12,531 bases of DNA. Origin: SFHK01 sp963618055. Its GTDB lineage: Bacteria; Bacillota; Clostridia; Christensenellales; Aristaeellaceae. Of this stretch, positions 7,660 through 12,531 are shown one piece after another. Every line of letters starts with the position of its first letter. Position 1 is the first letter of the stretch. The stretch lies in assembly GCA_963618055.1 (NCBI GenBank), contig CAVERI010000079.1, forward strand, positions 1 to 12,531, written 5' to 3'. Both the position numbers and the translations under genes were made by a program. Below the pieces are notes generated by a model that saw only the letters and a program-made list of their open reading frames with translations, did no database searches and was not told where the DNA came from.

Positions 7660-7698
7660 AGCCGTTCTATCGCTTTTCAGGCAATGGAACGGCTATCT
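7660..7698 (+). terminator. Probable terminator after the histidine kinase gene
   Basis: AGCCGTTC (7660-7667) and GAACGGCT (7687-7694) form a perfect 8-base stem with a 19-base loop, followed by a short T-rich run (ATCTTT). It begins eight bases after the kinase stop codon. The loop is long and the T-run weak, so termination may be partial and some reading through into the transporter unit is likely. Confidence 0.5.
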
Positions 7699-7729
7699 TT
7701 GGCAAATTTGATAATATTTTCCCCAATAT

Positions 7730-7743
7730 GTGAATTATTTCAC
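7730..7743. promoter_or_regulatory. Candidate operator upstream of the ABC transporter unit
   Basis: GTGAA (7730-7734), TTAT, TTCAC (7739-7743) is a perfect inverted repeat in an AT-rich stretch. It ends just upstream of the predicted -35 region, with its centre near -45 relative to the predicted start, where an activator commonly binds. It does not share an obvious core with the inverted repeat at 4627-4651. Confidence 0.35.
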
Positions 7744-7745
7744 GC

Positions 7746-7774
7746 TGTGCAATGAGGCGTTTTCATGTCATAAT
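7746..7774 (+). promoter_or_regulatory. Candidate promoter of the ABC transporter-esterase unit
   Basis: TGTCATAAT (7766-7774) is an extended -10 element with five of six bases of the core correct. The sequence 17 bases upstream (TGTGCA, 7746-7751) is a poor -35, which fits a promoter that depends on an activator. Predicted transcription start near 7781, about 60 bases before the first permease ATG. Confidence 0.45.
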
Positions 7775-7840
7775 AGCAATGAAAAAGGGAGCGGTATGCC
7801 GCTCGCCCAACGCACACGCAAGACATATGGAGGAATCGTC

Positions 7841-8788
7841 ATGACCGTCCAAACCGCAGGCGTTCGCAAGCCCTCAAGGCGGAGTCGCGCGCTCATCAAT
7901 TTTCAAAAGAACTGGCAGTATCTGCTGCTGTGCCTGCCCTCTGTGGTCGGCTATATCTTCTTCCATTTCGTGCCGCTGGCCGGCATGATGATGCCCTTCA
8001 CGGAGTACACCTACCGCGACGGCATTTTCGGAAGCAAATGGATTGGCTTTCAGAACTTCACCACGCTGTTTCACTCGCCCGCCTTCGGCAGGCTGATTCG
8101 AAACACCGTCTCCTACAGCACATCCTTCATCATCATCGGCCACGTGATCGCCATTTTCACGGCGCTGATGCTGTATGAGGTCGGCGGCAAAAAGCTCAAG
8201 AAGCTGTATCAGACCAGCATGATGATTCCGAACTTTCTTTCGTGGGTCATCGTCGGCTATATCACCTACGCCATCCTGCATCCCTCCTACGGCTTCATGC
8301 GCCAGATTCGCGACGCGATGGGGCTTCCCTATTACGACGTGTATACCGACCCCACGTGGTGGCCGCTCATTCTGACGCTGACCGCCATTTGGAAGGGCAT
8401 GAACGGATACCTGACGTATTACGCCTGCCTGATGGGCGTTGACCCCACGCTGTACGAGGCCGCGGTTATCGACGGCGCGACGCGCTGGCAGCAGCGCCGC
8501 TACGTCTCCCTGCCCGCGCTGGTGCCGCTGATCACGCTGTTTCTGATTTCCGCTGTGGCGGGCATCTTCAGCAATGACTTCGGCCTGTTCTACACCATTC
8601 CCCGCAACGTTGGCCTTCTCTACGAAACCACGGACGTGATCAACACCTACGTTTACCGCGGCCTGCAAAGCGGCAGCTTCCTGCAATCCAGCGCCATTGG
8701 TCTGATGCAGAGCGTAATCGGGTGCATTCTCTTGGTTACCACGAACTCCATCGTGCGCAAGGTCTCGCCCGAGAATTCGATGTTCTGA
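7841..8788 (+). CDS. CUT1-family sugar ABC transporter permease 1 (LplB/YtcP-type)
   Basis: Integral membrane subunit of 315 residues, usual for this family. The first membrane helix begins about residue 27 after a basic, Arg/Lys-rich cytoplasmic N-terminus; five further hydrophobic stretches follow. The EAA loop that docks the ATPase is clear: Glu206-Ala-Ala-Val-Ile-Asp-Gly212-Ala, ending in LPALVPL. WIGFQNFTTLF (67-77) is the periplasmic-side signature of this permease type. I chose ATG 7841, with GGAGG at 7829-7833 seven bases before it; in-frame ATG 7796 has a poorer, closely spaced site. The second permease starts 14 bases after the stop. No ATPase gene is present in the unit; CUT1 importers of this type commonly borrow a shared MsmX-like ATPase encoded elsewhere. 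Confidence 0.93.
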   Translation: MTVQTAGVRKPSRRSRALINFQKNWQYLLLCLPSVVGYIFFHFVPLAGMMMPFTEYTYRDGIFGSKWIGFQNFTTLFHSPAFGRLIRNTVSYSTSFIIIGHVIAIFTALMLYEVGGKKLKKLYQTSMMIPNFLSWVIVGYITYAILHPSYGFMRQIRDAMGLPYYDVYTDPTWWPLILTLTAIWKGMNGYLTYYACLMGVDPTLYEAAVIDGATRWQQRRYVSLPALVPLITLFLISAVAGIFSNDFGLFYTIPRNVGLLYETTDVINTYVYRGLQSGSFLQSSAIGLMQSVIGCILLVTTNSIVRKVSPENSMF

Positions 8789-8801
8789 GGAGGAAAGAGC
8801 T

Positions 8802-9716
8802 ATGGCATTCTCATCCAAAACCCGCAGGGAGCTCTGGAAGCTTCCGATTCACCTGATGTTCCTTCTGATCTCCGTTACGATGATCGTTCCGCTGATCATG
8901 ATCGTGTCCATTTCCATCTCGGAGGAATCGCAGATTCTGGGCATCGGCAGCGGCACGGGCTTCTCCATCTTGCCCAAGGGCTTTTCGCTGGACGGCTATC
9001 GGCTGGCCTTTCGAAATCCGGACGCCGTGGTCAAGGCTTATGGCGTAACCGCCTACTCCGCCTTCCTCGGCACGCTGATTTCCATGACCTCCGCCGGAAT
9101 GATCGCCTACCCGCTCGCGCGCAGCAACTTCCGCTATAAGCCGATCATTCAGCGCTATCTGCTGATCACCATGCTGTTCGGCGCGGGCACCATTCCCACC
9201 TATATCGTCTACACCCAGTATTATCATCTGGGCGACAGCCTGCTGGTATACATCCTGCCCTGCATCTGCGGCGGCGCGGGCACCACGTTCATGCTGCGCG
9301 CCTACATAAAGGGGCTGTCCGAATCGCTGTATGAGTCCGCCGAGCTGGACGGCGCGTCGGAGCTGCACATCTTCTTCTCCATCGTGGTGCCGCTCTCCAT
9401 TCCCATGTTCGCCGCGCTCGCGTTCATGAGTCTGGTCGGCCGCTGGAGCGATTGGGGAACCTCGCTGGTGTATATCCGCAACCCTGATTTGTACACCCTG
9501 CAATACCTGCTGCAGCGCATCCTGTCTCAGGAGCAGTTTATGAAGCAGATGGCACAGAACCCGGTCGAGGGCGTGGACATGTCCTCGTACACCGCCCCCA
9601 CCGAGACGCTGCGCTACGCGATGGTCATCATTGCGGCCGGCCCCATGCTGGTTGCCTTCCCCTTCTTCCAGAAATACTTCTCGAAGGGTCTGACCATCGG
9701 TTCCGTGAAGGGCTGA
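8802..9716 (+). CDS. CUT1-family sugar ABC transporter permease 2 (LplC/YtcP-type)
   Basis: Partner permease of 304 residues, with about six membrane helices beginning near residue 15. The EAA loop reads Glu178-Ser-Ala-Glu-Leu-Asp-Gly184-Ala, with the following IVVPLSIP stretch also typical. Ser in place of the first Ala of EAA is a common variant in this subfamily. GAGGAGG at 8787-8793 overlaps the stop codon of permease 1 and is eight bases from this ATG, so the two are translated in tight ratio. With permease 1 it should form the heterodimeric channel for an oligosaccharide delivered by the binding protein encoded next. Confidence 0.94.
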   Translation: MAFSSKTRRELWKLPIHLMFLLISVTMIVPLIMIVSISISEESQILGIGSGTGFSILPKGFSLDGYRLAFRNPDAVVKAYGVTAYSAFLGTLISMTSAGMIAYPLARSNFRYKPIIQRYLLITMLFGAGTIPTYIVYTQYYHLGDSLLVYILPCICGGAGTTFMLRAYIKGLSESLYESAELDGASELHIFFSIVVPLSIPMFAALAFMSLVGRWSDWGTSLVYIRNPDLYTLQYLLQRILSQEQFMKQMAQNPVEGVDMSSYTAPTETLRYAMVIIAAGPMLVAFPFFQKYFSKGLTIGSVKG

Positions 9717-9738
9717 TCGCCCGCCCCCGTTCTGATAC

Positions 9739-9758
9739 GAAAGGGGTTCCTCCCTTTC
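9739..9758 (+). other. Intercistronic hairpin before the binding-protein gene
   Basis: GAAAGGG (9739-9745) and CCCTTTC (9752-9758) pair perfectly; a G-T wobble at 9746/9751 extends the stem to eight pairs around the tetraloop TTCC. No T-run follows, so it is not a standard terminator. It ends nine bases before the strong AGGAGGT ribosome binding site of the binding-protein gene. It could mark an mRNA processing or stabilising point that raises binding-protein yield over the permeases. Confidence 0.4.
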
Positions 9759-9781
9759 AAATATATTAGGAGGTACGTTCC

Positions 9782-11395
9782 ATGAAGAAGTCTCTGGTTT
9801 CCCTGCTTCTGGCGCTGGTACTCGTTGTCACCTGCGCTCCGTTCTCGCTGGGCGAGAGCGAGCTTGAGCCCGTGACCCTCAACGTGTGGGTTGGCGGCTA
9901 CAAGCAGAAGGACTCTGACCGCGTTTGGGAAGTTGTCAACGAAAAGCTGGCGGATTACCTGCCCAACACCAAGCTGAACATCGTTCCCATCTCCTTCGAT
10001 GAATACGCTTCCAAGTGGTCCAAGTCCATGGCGGCCGGCGAGCAGATCGACGTCGCGTGGCTGGGCTGGGTGCACGACATTTCCAACGAAGCCAAGATGG
10101 GCTCCCTGCTCAAGCTGGACGACCTGATCGCCGAGTACGGTCAGGACATGGTCGCCGAATACGGTCAGGATCTGCTTGATTCCGATCGCGTCAACGGCGG
10201 CATCTATTTCATCCCCAACGGCCCGGCGCTGGGCGGCGGCAAGTACTGCATCGTCTTCCCCAAGGAGCTGCTTGAGAAGGCCGGCATGCCGAACTTCGCG
10301 CAGGAATTCGAAGACCTCATGATGGAGGTTTTCGACGCCTACACCGTTGAGAACGTGAAGAAGCTCTATGACAAGATGGAAGAGTACCTCGAGGCCCTGA
10401 AGGAAGCCGGCTGCATCAACATGGGCGTGAACGGCAAGGTTGTTGACAGCAACTACGGCCCCTTCGGTCAAACCTACACCAACCAGTGGGGCTATGAGCG
10501 TATGTTCCAAGTCAACTGGGGCGACGACACCTTCACCGTCCAGAGCATGTACGTGCCCGGCAGCGAAGTCTATGACATCGACGCCTTCGAGTGGGAGCGC
10601 ATCAACGAGTGGTACAACAAGGGCTACATCCGCGAGGATTACGCCTCCGCCGGCTGGTCTCCCTTCGGCGCGGGCTATGCCTTTGAGAACATGGCCGTGT
10701 GCGGCGGCAACCAGTTCGCCTACGACTACGTGAACTGGAGCAAGGAAGAGGTCTACGAAATCTACAGGAACGTGTACGGCTGGGACGTTGAGATCGCCGT
10801 CTGCAACCCCGTTCAGACCAAGGGCGGCCGCGACTTCTCCACCGGCGTAGGCATCCCCTACACCAGCAAGAACCCCGAGCGCGCCATGATGCTCATCAAC
10901 CTGCTGCACAGCGAGAAGGGTCAGGAAATCTTCCGCCTGCTGGCCTACGGCATCGAGGGCGAGCACTACACCGTGAACGCGGACAACACCGTTACCTTCG
11001 CCAACCCCACCGGCCGTGAAGGCTCCGATTCCACCTACGGCCTGTCCGACTGGTCTATCGGCTCCAACCTGAACAAGATCGGCAAGGATCAGGAAACCGT
11101 CAAGAAGCAGGTTGAGCTTTCCAAGACCGCCGTCGTCAACCCGCTGAACCGCTTTGTGTTCGATCGCAGTGCTATCAGCGATCAGTGGAGCAACTGCGGC
11201 TCGTTCGTGGGAAACAACCTGTTCGCCATGGTTATGGACGACTGGGAGGCTCGCCGCGCGCAGCGCGACAAGGACTTCGCGGATTGCGGCGTTATGGACA
11301 TCATGGAAGAGCTGCAGCGCCAGATCGACGAGTACGTGGCCGAGAACAACATCACCGGCTGGCCGGATCGCCGTGCCGCCGCAGGCATGAACTGA
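9782..11395 (+). CDS. Extracellular sugar-binding protein of a CUT1 ABC importer (DUF3502-type, LplA-like)
   Basis: Protein of 537 residues with an N-terminal signal sequence: two lysines, a hydrophobic stretch to about 17, then a short polar segment ending SLGESELEP. Cys18 follows VVT; threonine just before the cysteine is not a standard lipobox, so it may be a non-canonical lipoprotein or be cleaved by signal peptidase I near residue 24. The mature part begins VTLNVWVGG and continues as a family-1 type solute-binding fold, rich in aromatic residues that could stack on sugars. The last roughly 140 residues (from about NPLNRFVFDRSAIS to the end) resemble DUF3502, found in binding proteins paired with YtcP/LplB permeases. 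AGGAGGT seven bases before ATG 9782 is the strongest ribosome binding site here. Codon use is more biased than in its neighbours (AAG, GAC, CTG, AAC dominate), consistent with high expression. It should bind the oligosaccharide outside the membrane. Confidence 0.92.
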   Translation: MKKSLVSLLLALVLVVTCAPFSLGESELEPVTLNVWVGGYKQKDSDRVWEVVNEKLADYLPNTKLNIVPISFDEYASKWSKSMAAGEQIDVAWLGWVHDISNEAKMGSLLKLDDLIAEYGQDMVAEYGQDLLDSDRVNGGIYFIPNGPALGGGKYCIVFPKELLEKAGMPNFAQEFEDLMMEVFDAYTVENVKKLYDKMEEYLEALKEAGCINMGVNGKVVDSNYGPFGQTYTNQWGYERMFQVNWGDDTFTVQSMYVPGSEVYDIDAFEWERINEWYNKGYIREDYASAGWSPFGAGYAFENMAVCGGNQFAYDYVNWSKEEVYEIYRNVYGWDVEIAVCNPVQTKGGRDFSTGVGIPYTSKNPERAMMLINLLHSEKGQEIFRLLAYGIEGEHYTVNADNTVTFANPTGREGSDSTYGLSDWSIGSNLNKIGKDQETVKKQVELSKTAVVNPLNRFVFDRSAISDQWSNCGSFVGNNLFAMVMDDWEARRAQRDKDFADCGVMDIMEELQRQIDEYVAENNITGWPDRRAAAGMN

Positions 11396-11414
11396 TTCAT
11401 ACCTGAACACGCGC

Positions 11415-11442
11415 AGGCGGAGGGGCTTTGGCTCCTCCGCCT
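11415..11442 (+). terminator. Strong GC-rich hairpin between binding-protein and esterase genes
   Basis: AGGCGGAGGGGC (11415-11426) pairs with GCTCCTCCGCCT (11431-11442) over 12 positions with one G-T wobble and a TTTG tetraloop. It begins 20 bases after the binding-protein stop. What follows (CCATTTATAC) has only a weak T-run, so full termination is doubtful. The likely effect is partial attenuation plus protection of the upstream mRNA end, making esterase less abundant than binding protein. Only 25 bases separate it from the esterase ATG, and no promoter is evident between them. Confidence 0.55.
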
Positions 11443-11467
11443 CCATTTATACGGGAGGTTATTTCGA

Positions 11468-12247
11468 ATGGAACGACTCTATTTCCCTTCCTTTGACGGC
11501 GCGCAAATTTCCCTGCTGCTGGAGCGCCCGGAGAACGCCGGCCCGCGCCCCTGCGTCGTGTTCCTGCACGGCGGCGCGTGGCGCTTTGGTCTGGCGGATT
11601 CCTATTCCAAGCACATGCGCTACGCCGTCAGCCGCGGCGCTGTGGGCGTATCCGTAGAATACCGGCTTGCGACGGAGGGACGCAGCGTGCGCCATTGCAT
11701 CGGCGACTGCGTGGCCGCCATGCAATACCTGCGCAAAAACGCGGACGCGCTCGGCATCCTGCCGAACAAAATCTGCGTATGCGGTGAATCGGCCGGCGGT
11801 CATCTGGCGCTGTGCCTCGGCACGCCCGCCATCGTGCCGGAGGCGGACGCGCGCCCGGACTACATCGTCAACTTCAACGGCGCCGTCGATCTGACCGGCC
11901 GTCTGAACGTAGAGCTTTGGGGCGCGTGCGAAACAAAGAACACCGATTCGCGGGAATGGCTGGAAAAGTACCGCGCCGGCGCCGCCGTCTCCCCTCTTCT
12001 GCAGGCCGGAGCGGACAACACGCCTGTGACCCACATGCAGGGACTGTGCGACGAAATCATCTTCCCCTATGAAACCGCCCAGCTGCACGACCGGCTGACC
12101 GCCTGCGGCGTGCGCAGCGAGCTGATTCTGCTGCCGGGGCAGAAGCATTCCTTCATCCTGTTCAATTACCAGTCACCCGACGAAACCGTTCAGAAATATC
12201 TGGATATGGCGGGCGACGTGATGGCCAGAGAGGGCTTCCTTCAGTAA
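11468..12247 (+). CDS. Alpha/beta-hydrolase esterase, candidate intracellular carbohydrate esterase
   Basis: Compact protein of 259 residues of the alpha/beta-hydrolase fold (BD-FAE / abhydrolase_3-like). HGGAW at 34-38 forms the oxyanion hole, Ser108 in GESAGG is the nucleophile, and Asp195 (GLCDEIIFP) and His227 (GQKHSFI) complete the triad at the expected spacing. There is no signal peptide, so it acts in the cytoplasm. GGGAGG lies nine bases before ATG 11468. As the last gene of the transporter unit it probably removes acetyl, feruloyl or similar groups from an imported oligosaccharide so that the glycosidases can work; the acyl group is not readable from sequence. A peptidase or lipase role is possible for this fold but the neighbourhood favours carbohydrate. 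Confidence 0.87.
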   Translation: MERLYFPSFDGAQISLLLERPENAGPRPCVVFLHGGAWRFGLADSYSKHMRYAVSRGAVGVSVEYRLATEGRSVRHCIGDCVAAMQYLRKNADALGILPNKICVCGESAGGHLALCLGTPAIVPEADARPDYIVNFNGAVDLTGRLNVELWGACETKNTDSREWLEKYRAGAAVSPLLQAGADNTPVTHMQGLCDEIIFPYETAQLHDRLTACGVRSELILLPGQKHSFILFNYQSPDETVQKYLDMAGDVMAREGFLQ

Positions 12248-12326
12248 TCGAATGCCGGGTCGGGAACCCGCAAAATGCAGGTTGATGGCGCACGGGGTTT
12301 CGTGGCGGTTAGGCGCAAACGCCGCA

Positions 12327-12364
12327 ATATATAGTGGCTAATTAGTTTTGTAAGCACTATATGT
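12327..12364. terminator. AT-rich inverted repeat downstream of the esterase, possible weak terminator
   Basis: ATATAGTG (12329-12336) and CACTATAT (12355-12362) are perfect complements; one wobble and one further pair extend the stem to ten. The loop is 18 bases, and two T5 runs follow (12367-12371, 12375-12379). The layout is terminator-like but the stem is weak and AT-rich. A small hairpin, CGGGT-CGGGA-ACCCG (12256-12270), sits directly after the esterase stop without a T-run. Either or both may end the transcript. Confidence 0.35.
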
Positions 12365-12381
12365 AGTTTTTCAATTTTTCC

Positions 12382-12438
12382 AAAATAGGGGTGAAAACGA
12401 GCAAAATAAGCGCAAAAATACGAAAAATTACGGCAAAA
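12382..12438. other. Helically phased A-tracts, predicted bent DNA
   Basis: Six tracts of four or five A start at 12382, 12394, 12403, 12414, 12423 and 12435. The steps are 12, 9, 11, 9 and 12 bases, averaging 10.6, close to one helical turn. A-tracts in phase with the helix curve DNA. Two T5 runs lie just upstream. No gene is visible here or in the rest of 12248-12531 on either strand; an 84-codon open frame on the minus strand has no ribosome binding site and no protein-like composition. Curved AT-rich DNA is often found at promoters, protein-binding sites and insertion targets. Confidence 0.5.
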
Positions 12439-12478
12439 TAGCCTTTTCGTTCCACATGGATTTCCGCTAATTGGGGGC

Positions 12479-12528
12479 GTTATTGTATCTGTCAAGCCCT
12501 CGCTGTGGCTGTTATTGCATCTGTCAAG
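12479..12528. repeat. Two 18-base direct repeats, 32-base period, cut by the window edge
   Basis: GTTATTGTATCTGTCAAG (12479-12496) recurs as GTTATTGCATCTGTCAAG (12511-12528), 17 of 18 bases identical, with a 14-base spacer (12497-12510). The array runs to the window end, so more copies may follow. Multiple short repeats of this kind occur near the termini of some insertion sequences (for example the IS21 family) and at binding sites for replication or transposition proteins. I see no transposase in the window. The spacing and repeat length do not match a normal CRISPR array. Confidence 0.55.
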
Positions 12529-12531
12529 TTC

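Noticed and set aside
4663..7723. ATTTTCCC shared by the divergent region (4663-4670) and the transporter upstream region (7716-7723) as a common regulator site
   Set aside because: Only an 8-base AT/C-rich match, at different distances from the respective -10 elements and without shared flanks; not enough to claim a common operator.
9614..11446. A 610-codon open frame on the minus strand opposite the binding-protein gene
   Set aside because: It exactly shadows a well-supported gene, has low-complexity Val/His/Ala/Gly composition and no ribosome binding site. GC-rich coding DNA with strong codon bias creates such mirror frames.
12241..12495. An 84-codon minus-strand open frame in the right-hand intergenic region
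   Set aside because: No ribosome binding site, no conserved pattern, overlaps the esterase stop, and lies across the A-tract region; probably chance.
12479..12531. Start of a CRISPR array at the right edge
   Set aside because: Repeat unit is only 18 bases with a 14-base spacer, two copies, and no cas gene is visible; the geometry does not fit CRISPR.

Overview
The window looks like part of a carbohydrate-utilisation locus from a GC-rich, Gram-positive Firmicute. A gut or rumen Clostridia/Christensenellales-type bacterium is my best guess. The reasons are strong GGAGG-type ribosome binding sites, a YesM/YesN-type two-component pair, a CUT1 sugar ABC transporter without its own ATPase, and intracellular glycoside-degrading enzymes. 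The taxon is inferred from style, not from a marker gene.

Layout. Left arm (about 1-4590), all on the minus strand and read right to left: a well-formed promoter (4561-4589); a 700-residue cytoplasmic right-handed beta-helix protein of the pectate-lyase superfamily fold (2426-4528); a frameshifted relic resembling the C-terminal end of a GH13-type glycosidase (2038-2400); a DUF1680/GH127-type beta-L-arabinofuranosidase candidate (132-2051); and the first seven codons of another gene running off the left edge (1-22). A 209-base divergent intergenic region (4529-4737) holds promoters for both arms and an 8-bp inverted repeat.

Right arm, all plus strand: an AraC-type response regulator (4738-5805) overlapping by 4 bases a YesM-like sensor histidine kinase (5802-7652); a terminator-like hairpin; then a separate transporter unit with its own candidate promoter and operator, made of two CUT1 permeases (7841-8788, 8802-9716), a solute-binding protein with a DUF3502-like C-terminus (9782-11395) and a cytoplasmic alpha/beta-hydrolase esterase (11468-12247). 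Hairpins lie between permease 2 and the binding protein and between the binding protein and the esterase. The last 284 bases are non-coding: an AT-rich inverted repeat, a run of helically phased A-tracts (predicted bent DNA), and two 18-base direct repeats with a 32-base period cut by the window edge, possibly a mobile-element end.

Working model (inference): the kinase senses an extracellular sugar, the regulator activates the transporter unit and perhaps the divergent enzyme operon, and the ABC importer (energised by an ATPase encoded elsewhere, MsmX-like) brings in an oligosaccharide. The oligosaccharide is then de-esterified and cut inside the cell by the esterase, the beta-helix enzyme and the GH127-type enzyme. 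None of the three enzymes shows a signal peptide. The enzyme types point to an arabinose-containing plant glycan such as decorated pectin, arabinan or arabinogalactan/extensin, but the substrate cannot be fixed from sequence alone.
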